A DNA stretch of 64,000 bases from Rhineura floridana (GCF_030035675.1 NC_084497.1:30516437-30580436); one strand, 5' to 3'. Numbered from the stretch's first letter, positions 48,101-61,100 are shown. Made by a program: numbers and translations. The notes: generated from the sequence alone by a model not told the origin.

Positions 48101-48696
48101 TAATATCTGCCTCTCCCACAGCTGTTTAGAGCAGAAGTGGCTAACCTTTGGCCCTCAATACATGGCTGGTCTCCAGCTTGCATTCTCCTTGGCTATTGGC
48201 CACTGATGGGAGCTGGAGTCTAACCGCATCTGGAGGGCCATAGGTTAGCCACCCCTTGTTTAAGAACACAGGAGCCCTATGTAGGGAAAAGGTGGTAATT
48301 GGACTAATATCCTCCAAAGTATGTCCTGAGGTGGCCTTTTAGACTAGGCGGGTGGCAGCAGGAATGCCTTTTTGTTTGTTTTTAAGATTAGTTTACCGGT
48401 TTGCAAAAAAAAGTTACAGAACTTCTTCCCCCTACCCGGCCCAGCGGTCACCAGCTGCCGGTGCTGCTGTTAACCCAGAATGTCCTTGTTATTGTGTGAA
48501 CATGCAGGCACTGCCTATGTGACAAGGCTTGCAAAGAAGGAGCAGGTGGGCACCCTCGGGTGCAGCCAGCACCAAGCGGCATGCGGGCCAGCTGCCAGAC
48601 ACAAGGTAGTCACACAGTTCAGAGCTAAACTGTGGAATTGGCTGCTTAATATCTGCTCTGCTCTGTCTTGAAATGATGTACAGTAATTATGCAAAG
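45176..48696. other. Gene-free interval between RhoGEF and Gypsy fossil
   Basis: No exon recognised, although the first exon or promoter of the RhoGEF should lie to the right of 44.55 kb. Apart from the palindromic copy at 48.13 kb I see only unique sequence; 45.6-46.5 kb is AT-rich. Confidence 0.45.
48128..48265. repeat. palindromic repeat copy
   Basis: AGTGGCTAACCTTTGGCCCTC on the left is the inverse of GAGGGCCATAGGTTAGCCACC on the right; the centre holds CTATTGGCCACTGATGGGAGCTGGAGTC. Well-preserved ends. Confidence 0.65.
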
Positions 48697-51600
48697 TGTC
48701 GGCTTTGTAGGGTAAATGTGCTAAGTAGAGTGCGCGAGAGGAGGAAGTACATGGGTTGGAATGTTGAGGAATGCTGAGTGGTGATTGGCTGAGCGTCTGG
48801 GTGCTTGAAGGTATAAATGAGTGTTGGAGGGCTATTGGTTCTGCGTTTTGGAGGGAGGATTTGTGTTTAGGTGGGTAGCGAGGCAGGTTTTAGGACTAAG
48901 AGATATAAAGAGGAAACTATCATATGTAGCCACACACATGTTGACTGAACTTAAAGTAACCTTATTTATTCCTTGGCTGGGATATTTCAGACCAGAAGGG
49001 TGGGCAGAGCAAATACCAAAGCTGGGAACAGTATCAAATGGTGGCAGAGGTGAAGGGATAGTGTAACAGCAGCAGGTATCCAAAGCAGCCCAGGGCTGTA
49101 ATCTTTGAAGGCAGAAAGATACAGGGGGGTTGTGGCCTGTAAGTGCACCCAGACACTATGTAGCAATCTGTGGAGGAGTCTAAGGCACACTCTCAGGGCA
49201 GTATTGCGTTACAGAGTGTCAGGTGGTGGTGCTTAGTAGTGGGATTGTGAGAGACCTGTGCTGGGGCCAGTGTGGGAGATCCATTATGAGACCAGACCTA
49301 GAGAAGGGGTCTGACAGATGGTGCCAATTGCCATGGGATACGAACAAGAGGAAGTCCCCAGAAAGCACTATAGTTGTGTGGGGAATAATAAACAAAGATA
49401 ACTTCTAAGTGTGTATGGTAAAGTTTGTGAGTTCTTAGCAACATGGCTGAATACTTGAAAATAAAGAGGGAAGAGCTGATGGAGAAACACATAGCCTTTC
49501 ATTTACCTCATGAGGGTAGGGGTAGATGAATTACATGTAATACTAATCAGTTATACATCTGTCCAAAACCAAGAGCCTGTGAGAGAAGAGACCCCTGAAG
49601 GGTGCTCAAGTAATTCTGCCTATGTGGAGTATTTAAGAGAAGATAAGAACATGAGGAAAAAGATAAAAGATAGGTTGAGATGGTGAAACTGAGAATGTAG
49701 GCTGAGGAAAAGGTGAAGCAGCGGGTCTTACAGGCTGAAAGGTTAAGAATGGAGGCTGAGATGGAAGTGGAAAGGTTAAAAATACAAAGGGAGAAGTTTC
49801 ATTCTGAGGACATAAGAAAAGAGAGAGATGAAGCAAAAATAAAAGTGACTCCAAAAGATTTCTCCGTGTAAGAGAGTCTGGGCAGGATCCCCAAATTTAC
49901 CTCACAACTTTTGAAAAGGCAGCACAGATATGGGGGTTACCAGAAGATAAATATATGCAGTATTTATCAAACTTAATTAAAGGAGAATTGGCTGAGGTGT
50001 ATCAATGTTTCCCCTCAGACAGGTCAGTGATATATGCTGATTTTAAGGAGGCAGTGTTTAAAAGATTTAAATTGGGGCCTGATTATTTCAGAAAACGTTT
50101 CAGAAATTGCCAGTTACAGACAGGGAGGTCTTTGTGGAGTTGGGGGCAAAATTGGTGGATATATTACAAAAGTGGGTGTTGAGTGCAAAAGCTCGATCTG
50201 TGGAAGAGGTAAAAAGCCTCATGGTGTTAGACCAGCTATTTCATCCACTGCCACCAGAGATTAGGTTACTGGTTAAAGATTGTCCCTCTAAGACTGTGCA
50301 GGAGGTGCAGAGCTGGCAGACCATTTCACATCAAACCGAACGGGTTGGTTGGGAAAGGCACAAAAATATTTTAAAACAAAACCCAATACAAATGGCAGAA
50401 GGGATGTGGTACCACAGAAAGTAAACCCTCTAACAAAATCTGAAGGTCACAGGACACCTCAGAATGGGTCTGTGTATCCTAAAATGGAGGGAAAGATGTG
50501 TTTTGGATGTGGTAAACCAGGACACCTATGTATGAAGCTCCTGCTGGCAGGAAGAAAGGGTGGGATACAAATCAAATAATAAATAAATAAATAAAAGCTA
50601 GCAACCCCACCAGTAATCTTGTTCATGTAAGAACAGTGAAGAATGAGCAGAGAGAGGGGGAAGCTAAGAAAATTCAATTCTGTCAAATAAGCTGGTCAAA
50701 TGTGCAGGGTTTTGACATGAGCTTAAGGGAAGAAGTGTGTGTGCAAGGGGTGAAATATTGGGTTTTACTGGACACTGGTGCTGCCCAGACCCTATTGAGG
50801 CCAGATCTGGTGAAAGCTGAGGAAATTTTACCTCAGGAAAAAGTGGTAATACAAGGTGTGAGAGGTGTGCCAGAGAGCATTCCGATGGCCTTGATAAAAT
50901 TGAACTGGAGAGGTTCATGCCCAACAGCATGAACCTGTAATTTTGGGCAGAGATGTGAGGGGGTCACAGTGCCAGATTTATGTGGTGACAACAAGGCAAC
51001 AGCTTGGCAAAGCTGCAGAAGCCATTTTGCCTGACGCTGAACAGAACAGGGTGGAGCCTGTAACTGAGCCTGAGGTTGCCAAAGCAACCCCTAGTGAGAG
51101 AATGAGATACTGTTGCCAGTACTGAACTGGCTAGCTGCTGGAGAGGCACAGCAGTTCAGAGATGAGTTGAAACAAGATTCCAGCTTGAAAGCCATAAGGA
51201 GCAAGCCCTACTCCAAGGAGTCCATTTTACAGAGAGCCTGAGGGATCAAACAGTGTGGGAAAATGGGGTGCTGTATAAGAGTGTGGCTGCCAGAACAGAG
51301 AGATATAAACTGTGAGCCAGTCAATAGTGCCCAGTAAATACAGATCTAGGTTGCTAGTAATGGCACATGATATACCTTGCTTGGGACACCTAGGTATAAA
51401 AAAGACAAAAAAGAGACTAACTGTGCATTATTATTCGCTGAATATTACCAAAGATGTCAACCAGTGCTGTTTATCATGCCCAGTGTGCCAAAGACTGGGT
51501 AAAAATGGAGTGAAAACAAAGGCTCCATTGAAACTCCTTCCTATAATAGTACAACCTTTTTCCAGAGTGGGGATTGACATAGTGTATCCTTTCTCTAAAT

Positions 51601-53010
51601 CCTCAAGGCATGGCCAGATATATCTTAGTGGTGGTAGACTATGCCACAAGGTACCTGGATGTTGAGGCATTGAGATCAGTAGAAGCTGCTGTGGTGGCAG
51701 AAGCCTTACTGAAGATTTTTATGAGGCTGGGTTTTCCCCGTGGAGTTTTGACAGATCAAGGCAGTGCATTTATGGGGGAAGATATGCAGTGCATATGGAA
51801 GTACTGTGGGTTGGAGCATCTAAAAACAACCACTTATCATCCAGCTACCATGGGTTAACTGAAAGATTTTATAGGGTGCTGAAAGGGATGATAAAAAACT
51901 ATGTACAGGATCACCCACAGGATTGGGATGAATGCTTGGGTGTTTCTTGTTTGCTTACTGGGAGGTGCTGCAAGAATCGACTGGGTTTTCACCTTTTGAA
52001 TTAATGTATGCAAGGAAAGTTAGGGGTCCTTTAGAGTTGTTATGGAATTCTTGGGAAGGGTCCTTGGTGGAATGTAAAATGTCCACGGTAGATTATGTGA
52101 TGGACTTCCATAATAAATTAGAATCCATGATGAAAGTGGTACAAGAAACTATAGTCAAGCTCAACAAAAACAGAGCTATTGGTATGACAGGACAGCAAGA
52201 GAGCGTACCTATGAAGTGGGGGATATGGTCATGACATTTATTCCCAGAAAATATGACAAGCTACAAGCCAGCTGGGAGGGACCATTTGTTATTAGAGAAA
52301 AATTAGACACCTTGACTTATGTGATAACATCAGACAAACCGGAAAAACACAAAGTGGTACATGTGAACATGTTAAATCCCTATCACGCCAGAGATGCAAG
52401 GGTTTTACAGGTCCTGAAGGGAGTGGCCCTGACTTGCCGGATTTGGTGCAAAACAGCAAGACAGAGGGAGGTTTAGATCAGCTGGAGTGGTCAGAGGAGG
52501 TGGATGATCAGGTCAAAGAGGTAATCTAGAGAGTCTTGAGTAAGCATGAGGAACTCTTTGATAATAGACCTGGCAGAACTAGTGTTACAAAATACTGTAT
52601 ACACACTGGCAATCACCCTCCAATAAGGTCTACCCCCTATCGTGTGAATGGAAGAGTGTGTGAAGAGATCAGGAAGGAAGTGAAGGAAATGTTAGAGCTG
52701 GGTGTGATACGTGAATCGATTAGTCCCTGGTCATCTAGAATTGTGTTGGTACCCAAAAAGGAATGCTTGGCTGTTGTGTGGGCCCTGAATAAACTGCGTC
52801 CCTACGTGTGGGGAAGAAGATTTACCATGTTCACCGATCATAGTGCATTGATGTGGCTGGACTCCATGAAGAACAGTGACACCATGCTCCAGAGTTGGTC
52901 GTGGGTGCTGCAGGAATATCTAGTGGACTTTGTACATACCAAAGGAACCGATAATGTCATTGTGGATGGACTTTCCAGACATGTTCCAGAGACATCAGTC
53001 ACCTGACCAG
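48697..53010 (+). mobile_element. Gmr1-type Ty3/Gypsy element, fossil
   Basis: Broken LTR retrotransposon of the Ty3/Gypsy order, most like the Gmr1 lineage. Parts in order: an LTR-like 5' end (about 48.70-49.04 kb) with a TATA box near 48.81 kb; a primer-binding-site-like TGGTGGCAGAGG at 49039; a gag region with a capsid part related to the SCAN domain (about 49.9-50.4 kb); a CCHC zinc knuckle (near 50.5 kb); an aspartic protease with LLDTGAAQTLL (near 50.77 kb); an integrase zinc-binding region and catalytic core (51.35-52.0 kb); an integrase C-terminal part (52.2-52.4 kb); then RT- and RNase H-related parts (52.55-53.0 kb). Integrase upstream of RT is the hallmark of Gmr1-like elements. 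No matching 3' LTR was recognised, so age cannot be taken from LTR divergence; the decay suggests an old insertion. It has roughly eight to ten breaks. Confidence 0.8.
50535..50597 (+). repeat. LINE/SINE tail inserted in the Gypsy fossil
   Basis: CTCCTGCTGGCAGGAAGAAAGGGTGGGATACAAATC followed by an (AATA)n run is the 3' end of an interspersed element seen in reverse at 34.26 kb. It interrupts the Gypsy element just after its zinc-knuckle region, so it arrived later. Confidence 0.6.
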
Positions 53011-53534
53011 GTGTCTGTCCTTCCTTCTGGTGCCTGATGTCCTCTGCTCCTGTTCTCCCATGAGGGTGCTTTCTGGTGGTCAGCTACTACCTGCGAGTCC
53101 ACACCTGGGAACCGCACCACTTATGGTGCTCTCTCTCTATTGAGCTGTAAATTATGGGGTGGGGGAGAAAAGGAGGGGCGGGACCTCCTTCCCTTGGGCT
53201 GCTTCAGGTGCTGAATTCCAGAAGCCCAGATTAATTAATTAATTAACCTTCCAGTTCAGTGATCTGTTCAGGTTTTCAAAAGATTTTTTCTGAGCTAGGG
53301 AGAGAAGCCCTCCTCCCTCCCACTTCTTCCTGCTTGAATCCACTCCCCACCCTCCTTCGGTGCCAACCCCTTTGCAAAGCCGCCCACACCATTACCTGCC
53401 CAGTGCCCATCAAAAGGAGAGTTCTTCCCGGTCTCCTGTTCTGTAACAGATGCAGAAACACCCCCACCCATTTGTATGACGATGATGGGCTACCTTGGGG
53501 GGTGCCTGGGGGCTCCTTGGGCATCTCTGTATAT

Positions 53535-53680
53535 TTGAGGAAGGGCTGCAGCTCAGTGGGCGGAGCACCTGCTTGGCATGTAGCAGGTGCCAGTTTCAGC
53601 CCCGGCAGCATCTCCAGGTCAGGCTGGGAACGTCCCCTGCTGGAAACCTGCGACAGTTGCTGCCAGTCCATCTAGAGGGA
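53535..53680 (+). repeat. tRNA-derived SINE (Ala-like)
   Basis: Head GCTGCAGCTCAGTGGGCGGAGCACCTGCTTGGCATGTAGCAGG keeps the A box clearly. The body reads GGCTGGGAACGTCCCCTGCTGGAAACC..CAGTTGCTGCCAGTCC. Confidence 0.7.
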
Positions 53681-54802
53681 CCAACTCCGCAGAAGGGTTA
53701 TAACTGTGGTTGTGTGACCCTTTTATTGATGTATCTTCTAACCTTCCCTCTCCCAGGGGGAGTAACTAACAATGCGGCAACATTAAAACCCATCCCCTCA
53801 TTTCTAAGTCCCTCCTGGTGGTGGGAGGAAGTTGCTCTGAAACCTGCTCAGGCTAAGGCTGAGGTGGAACCCTGGGGGGGGGGAGCCAAGTCTCCCACTG
53901 GAAAAGAAGCTTCCCTCTCAAGGTGGGGGGTGCCCAGGAGAACCTTTCATGGACAGGAGTGGGAAGGGCAAAGGGGGCACCCTTGAGCTTTTCCCGCCTC
54001 AGGCACCAAAATGCCTTGGAGCAGCTCTGCATGGAGGGGCTCCTGACTTCCCCCTCCTTCCTTGCCAAACCAAGGACACACACTTGGACCATGCCATGTT
54101 TTATTTATTCTCCTGCATGATACACAGACTGCATGTCAATTCTGGTTGCACCAGGAGGGCAGCTCTGGGGGATGAACGTGCAGGGAGAGGAAGTGGGTGG
54201 GATTGGTGCCAAGCAGCCATGCTAATGAAAGGTTGACATGCTGCACCCTGTGGCCCTAGATCAGCAGCAAGCCCACACGAGGGGGGAGGGGTGCCGCCTC
54301 TGCCCCTGCAATCTCTCTCCCCCACTCCTGCTGCTCTCACAGAAAGGACTGTGGCTTGGAGTTGAAAGGGCAAGGGGAGGCGGAGTTGGGAATCCGAAGT
54401 CTGCTCATTTGCAGGGCAATGACAGCAGGGGAAGCTCATCTCATAAGGATCCTCCTCACGCCTGTTTCTCCTACAACCTGTAAAAGCAACACATCCCTGG
54501 TGGGCAGATGAGCGGTGGAGGGAAAGGGAAAGGCAGCGGGCGACTTTGACAGCACGAAAGAACGGCCAGCCAGAAAACCCATGATCTTAACTCCAAAAAG
54601 GGCAGGATCCTCTCCTCTGAAGAGTCAGGACATGTGATTCCACTACCAGATCCCAGCTGTTCCTTTCCTGGCTTCTTTCAGTTCCACTGCCCACGCGGCA
54701 GAAACTTGTTTGTGGCTGCGGCTGCTCCGGAGGGCCCAAGTGGCCCCTAAGGGCTGGCATCTCTCTCTTGGAGTATTTTCTGCCTTCCAGGCCAGCTAAA
54801 TC

Positions 54803-54885
54803 ACAGCGTTAGTGTAGAGGGTGCTAGATGCAGATCCAGGTTCAAATCTCCTGGTTAGCCATGAAGCTCACTGAGGGTCCTCCAC
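54803..54885 (+). repeat. Sauria-type SINE fragment
   Basis: TTAGTGTAGAGGGTGCTAGATGCAGATCCAGGTTCAAATCTCC..AGCCATGAAGCTCACTG, the head and B box of the family seen at 8.8 kb, without the tail. Confidence 0.55.
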
Positions 54886-57800
54886 TTGAGGGTCCTTTAG
54901 AGCTATTGGGACATTGCTTTTCCGCAGTCAAGAGGACATGGAATTAAAACGGTAGTCCCACACAACCCTTGACATAAGGCTTCTGAAGAGGCTGAATAGG
55001 AACAGGAGTGCTGCTGAACAACAAAAAGGGCAGAAAGCACAAAGAGGAAGCTTCTAATTAAAGGCAAAGAAGCCCCAAATAGCCTGAGCTGCACTTTGAT
55101 CCAGGCCAGCCTGATGCTGCCATTGCATTTTATTGACCAAAAAAATATGGCCACAGATCAGGTTGGGGGAGAACAGCACAGAAAACACAGGAATGCAAAA
55201 ATTTGACAGGAATGTTGTGTGGGTGCTCCCTGAAAAGTGGGTCACCCAAGGATGCCTTTTCTCTAGGGCTAGTGTGGAAGGAGCCCAGGTTGCCTTGTGA
55301 TGCTTTTTTTGAGGAGGGATCCTGCTTCCAATCTCATTCCTCCTCCTTGCCTCCCCTTGGACAGGCAGATCAGGATAAAAACATGATAAATGTTCAGCTG
55401 TGCACACTCCAAAGATCCACCCTCTTGTCTATGTCTTTGGGTTTCCTGCAGCCTCAACCCATGTTGCCACATTCACAAGCACAAACACTGTAATGCTCTT
55501 TGGAGAATACCATTTCTGCAAGTTTCCAATGTGGTAAAGGGCGGCCTCTGTACTACCACCCATGCCCACACTTCTAGCAAGGAAAGCACAGGCAGGTTTC
55601 TGAGGCCAAAATGCTGAGGAAAACTGCACCGACTGTCCTTCATGTGGACAAAGGGTGCTTTTTGGTGTGCCTAGAGTACACATGTTCCAAACATTTTAAG
55701 ATGAACGTATGACTTATGGAAGCAGCTGGCACCAGTGGCAAATGGCCCTCTCACACACTGGATCAATATTTTGGGGGGAATCCCTTTCAGCAGAGACCCA
55801 GTGGGGGAATCTGAGCACAGCTAAACTATTTCCAGAAAGCCTAGCCTGTGAAGGCAACAACTCTGGCCTCCTCTCTCCTTGGCTCTGAAGAATCCGCTGC
55901 TGAAATTCCCATTGCTGTTCTAAAGAGAAGCAGAAGTTTCTGGGAGGTAACTGCCTTGGGTGGGAGGTGGGCACACAAGAAAACTGTCCCCAGAGACCTT
56001 GGAAGAAAGATAAGCCCTTCCCTTTGGACTGGGAAGGAATTCAGTGTGAGAGGTTTGGAAATGCACAATCCCCGCGGTCCCTGTGGTCCATTTCTGGGTA
56101 GTAGGAGAAAGATCCAGAGGGGAAAGCGAGAAGCTGGAGGTTGAGTGTCTCAGGACAGCCAAGGAGGCAAAGCAGCCGTTGTTGTAGCATGTGTCAGTGT
56201 GTGTGTCAAACAGCATGTGACCCTCTGCGTCCCACAAGCACAGCGGCTCTTGTCCACCTTCCAATTCTTTAAAAGTCCCACAAGACTTGTTGCTGCTTTT
56301 ACGAACAGAAGGGCTCCCCCTCTATAAACCTTTAAAGGCCTCCTTTCTCCATACCTCAATCGCCCTTTTCCAACTCTTCTCGCCCTACAGCGGAGCCAAC
56401 GCACATGGTCACAAGCAGTGGGGAAACCAACAGGCAGTGTTCCCACCTCTGCCCCTGCCAAGGGATGCTAGTTCACACTGTCGGGTAAAAAGCTGCTTGC
56501 TGTATAGGGAGAAGGAGAAGAAAAAACAAATAAACACAGGACGGCAAGTGCAGACGATCTTGGGGAAATTCAGCTACAGATTGGTTGGGATCCAGAGAGC
56601 AAGGCCAGGCAAGCTCAGCACCTGTTGGACTGAGGCCAGGAATTGGAAGGGGATAGGAACAAACAAGAAAGAAGAAGAAGAAAGTGGGCTTTGCTTTTCT
56701 GGTCGGTGCGGATGGTGGATTGTCTGTCTCCCATCCAAACCCATGCCTCACCTTGAGAACAAGCAACACAGAGGGGAGCACAATTGTGCCCATGGCTGGC
56801 CACGCTGCCACGAAGAACAATGCAAGGGGCTACCTGGAACACAACACTGTACTCACCACTGCATCACAACACAACATGACACATGGAGCACACCCCACAG
56901 TTATGCAGCTGCCTCATGTCGCAGGTACCCAGAAACAGTGGCAAGGCTGGGAGCACTCAGAAATCCAGGGCTTAATTTAAAACACACACACACCAAAAAT
57001 ATGGGCCTGGATGGCAACTGCAGATGCCCAGGCATGGAGAGGCTCCCGTTGCAGTGACAGAAGATGTGCTCTGCGTGGATTTTGTGGACAGGGAACTCTC
57101 TGGCTATCACAGCCCACAGAACAGAACAGCCATCAGAAACAGATTCTGGCACATAGCCTCCCAGGGGTCCCCACCTTTCCCTGGTGCAATGCACGGCCAC
57201 TGTTTGTAATTCCTTGTTGCTTGTCGTGCAACAAGGGTGCGGGCGGAGAGAATTTGTCCAGAAGGTGCAGCAGCAGGAGTTGGTGAGGGCAGGTCAGAAA
57301 CAAGGTCCTCTGTGTGTGCCCATGTAACGTATTCTGTCTCCAGCCCCAGGAGTCTCAAACTCTTACACAACATGGAGGGACCCTCCTGAAAATGGTTCTA
57401 GGCATTTCGTTCACACCTCCCGATTAAGAAGCCCTGGACCCTTCGTCTAGATGTGCCAAGAGCTGGCTGTAGTGAAGGAAACCCCCTCCCAGAAGTTCTC
57501 TTCTCTCTGGGCCTCCCAGTGGGCACATGATCCAGGGGCTAAGACCCCACTGAACCCCAATAACAGAGGCACGACGACTAAAGCAGACCTTCTCTCCTCT
57601 CTGGGAAACAGTTGCTTGCATTTTGTAAAATTCTTCCCAAATTCATCCTGATAGACATCCCCACCCCAGTCACCTGTTCCCATGCTCAAAAACAAAGAGA
57701 ATCCCAAAATAGCTCACCATTTGTACTCTCCTGGTTTTGTGGATGGTTCCAGGGCTTGATGGGACACAAACGGCCTCAGGTGTGCAGAGAACGAACCCTT

Positions 57801-57994
57801 TGGCAGAACAGCAGGTGCTGTGCAGGGATCCCAGCCCACCTCCCACTTCCAGGGACTGCCCTGCTTCCGCCACTGCTGCTGCTGGTGCTACAGCTGGGTG
57901 TTTGTGGCCCCAGCATGAACACACAGACACACAAGTGTGCGCACAGCGCTTCTTTTGCACACTGACCTGGTGAGGGAGAGGAGTCGCCACTCAC

Positions 57995-58129
57995 CGTCAG
58001 CAACACATCCTGGTTGTCAGCCAGAGCCTGCTTGGCCAGGTAGCGCTCCCGCTTGATCTTCACCTCCAGGGACTCAGGGACATCTGGGACCAGCCAGCCT
58101 ATGAGGTGCAGGCAGAAGAAGACCACGTG
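57995..58129 (-). CDS. ANO7L1: ANO7-like exon: last membrane segment, C-terminal helix
   Basis: [64 protein letters not shown] is the family's C-terminal signature. Ends phase 0 with a good donor (GTGAGT), so a further terminal exon is expected. Confidence 0.88.
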
Positions 58130-61100
58130 CTGGAAGTGGGAAGGAGGAGATGGAGGGGGAGTTATGTGTGCCAAATGCTTCATGGAGATGTGGCACAGGC
58201 CCTGTGTGATAGGCCACTGTGTTATTCCCTCCACGCTGCAGATGGGAAAAGTGAGGCTGGTTAGAAAGGGAATGACTTTCCAAATGCCCAAGCGAACTCC
58301 AGGGGGCATCAGACTCAAAGTGGGGCTTCATGATTCGCAGTTCAGTCACGTGTGTTTATGCATGTGGGGAGTTTCCTAGGAATGCTGTTCCTGAACACTT
58401 GCGAAAGGCAAATTAAGATGAAACTGCACAGATGAAGTCCCTGGCCATGTCTGAACATTTGTGGCCTCAGTAAAAGGCAGGCACAGTTAAGAACAACTTT
58501 CATGCATTTTTTTGAATTAAAATCAAATGTTGTATCCAGGCATGGAGACCATTCTACTAGGAGATAAATTAACTAAATAAAACAAATTAAAATTCAATTT
58601 AATCCAGTTTAATAAGATGATTATTCAATTAAACAAGACAATTAAATTGACAATTAAGATGTCACATGTTGGGCAGGGCACCTGGCACAAACAGTCATTT
58701 TCCTTGCTTTTTAAAATTTTGACTGGGAAGAGAGTTTGTGCAGTTAATTGGATCCCAAGAAAGCTCAGACATCGCATTTGTGGAATCCCTTATGCCCTGA
58801 ATGCAGACCAGCTTATTTGGCAGACCCATTTCGCTTTGAAATCAAAGGCACCTTCCCTGCTCCAGGCAGGGCAGCCTGTCATTTTATTATCTATATGCTT
58901 CAACTGCCTTTCTGCAAAAAATATAATGGGCTCATGTCCCACCCCCGATTGGTCTGGCCCAATATGCTGTGAATCTCACCTCAAAGGCAATGATGAAGCC
59001 CAGGCGAATGGCCAGCAGCTTCCAGTAGAAAAGGGTTTGGCTTCCATGGGCATCACGAAAGGCCTTGTAACTGAGAAGGGACATTGCGGAGGGTCAGCGT
59101 GGCTGGGGAGGGGAGGGGAGCCACGGCCCACGTTCGAAGGGGCTCCGCTCTCACCGGCACATGGTATGGTTGCTGTTCACATAGCTGGGCGGGGCGTAGG
59201 CCAGGGTGAAGTTCACGTAGCCGTGGAGGTGGCTGTCATACTCATATTGGTACAGGAGGCGTGGCAGGAAGTCAGACGTGAAGGCGATGAGGAAGGCCTG
59301 TGGGAAGACAGAAGGCCCTGGGTGGAATTGCCCGACCAGGAGGGGACCGGCAGTGGGACCACTGACTCGGCACACTGGTTGGCTTCCCACACTTTCCCAA
59401 GGAATCCCAGGAACTGCATTCTTGCAAGGATGCCAACAGTTTTTTTGCTCAGTTCCTTACTCCTTTGCAGAACGACTGTTTCTCAGGTAGGGTGGCTACG
59501 GGTGTCCCTACCCAGGGACAGTCTTCTATTTGAAGCACAGTCCTCTGTTTGAAGGGTTGCCTGGTCCAAGTTCACTTTCAAGGTAAACAACGATTAGAAG
59601 GGCCCTGAAGTTGCCCTTCCACAGTTAGCAGCACCTGGACGGCAGGTCAAAGCCTGTCCCTGCTGCCGTGAGATGTATAGCGTTTCTGCTTAAAGTATAG
59701 TTATTAAGTCTAAGCATATATATCAATTAGCACATGGAAATTTTATATAAATCTGTGTGTGTTTTTTCATGTTTGTTTTTGGCAATGCATAAGAGGCCAC
59801 TTTATTCCCAGGGCTTTCCCTGACGTGTAAAAAAGCTATTTTTTCAAACTGGGTGAGGGAAAGGCAGGAAGCCAAGGCTTGGGAGGCGGATCCGAGTTCA
59901 CTGAATCTGGGGACTGGGGAGGCCTGGACATGTTCTGCCTTTGGGACTGACCCACACAGCTTGCTTTGGCAGCTTGATCACCCAGGTCTCACAGAACGAG
60001 AGTTTCATTAAAAACTCAGACACAGGGGGTGGACTGAGCATCCACCCACACACATTTTTTTCTCATCCTGGTCAGAACACATGTGACATGTAGAAATCCA
60101 GTTGGTGTAACTTTCCCAATGTTTCCTACAACCTGGGATAAAGCTTTCCCCTTTGAACTTCCACAGCCCCCTTCACCCAGCAGCTGCTTGACTTGGCCTG
60201 GGGGTTAGGGAAGCCAGCAGTCTGAGGACTGGCTTTTTTTGGGGGGGGGGCTTGGGAGAAGGCACCTGTCCCAGGCTCTGAGCTTGCTGGATTTCGGGGC
60301 TCTGGGCTGCTTCTGGGCTCACATTGACAATGACGGAGATTTGGGCGAGGACATCGAGGATGAGGAGCCAGACGCTGATGTCCTGGGCACGCTCGGCCAC
60401 TGGGCGCCGATACTCGCAGACAAATTTCTGGGCGTCCAGGCGGATATCGACCCAGTTGTTGAGCAGCGCAAAGAGCGGGGCCAGCGGGAAGGCGGCCACG
60501 AAAATGGTGATGAAGCCAAACTGGAGCACTGCAGAAGAGCAGGGAGGCTCAGGGTTAAATCTGCAAGTCTCATCCCTGGAAGGATGCAAAATGTAGGCCA
60601 GTGTTGCCAGCCTCCGAAATCGCTCAGAGTGGAGCGAGGTTGGAGTTGGGACTTGGGCTTGGATGGACAGATGGGGGTGGGGAGTGGAGTGGGATGAGGA
60701 GCGATCTTGGCTTCTCCATTTGTCTGTTGTGGATCAACTGCGTGAACCAGTCAGCGGAACCAGCTGACGGACTATCCTTCCATTTGTTGTGCTTTATTTG
60801 TTTAGCCCAGCCTTCACCTGCCTGAAACCCTTGAGAGCCACTGCCAAGAGGCAATCAATCTGGCTGGACCCAATTTCTGGGCATCCAGGCAGATCTCGAC
60901 CCAGGTGCACAGCAGATCCATCTGTCCGCATCTGCCCAGCTTTCCCACCTCTGCACCCCACCCCTGAAGGGCAAGAGATGGCACCCTCACCCATCTCCAG
61001 GTACTCCTCAAAGAGGCCTTCACACTCAATCAGCTCATAATCCTCCTCCCACGGTTTGGGCTCCTGGCAGATCTGGGCCCCTCGCACCCGGGCCAGCTTC

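Larger units (their letters stand above)
53011..57994. other. Interval between Gypsy fossil and anoctamin exons
   Basis: No exon was recognised with confidence. The terminal exon and 3' untranslated region of the minus-strand anoctamin gene should lie in the right part, but the poorly conserved C-terminal tail could not be placed. The interval holds SINE copies at 53.54 and 54.80 kb and otherwise unique sequence. Confidence 0.45.

Noticed and set aside
52990-53260. Candidate 3' LTR of the Gypsy fossil
   Set aside because: No convincing similarity to the LTR-like 5' end was found.
56287-57057. 256-codon open frame on the plus strand
   Set aside because: Composition is not protein-like, no domain is visible, and it lies in the non-coding flank of the anoctamin gene.
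57107-57373. Minus-strand frame considered as the last anoctamin exon
   Set aside because: A weak acceptor exists upstream, but the sequence shows no similarity to ANO7 tails and the phase is uncertain.
58617-59552. 311-codon open frame on the plus strand
   Set aside because: It is antisense to two anoctamin exons and contains no recognisable domain.
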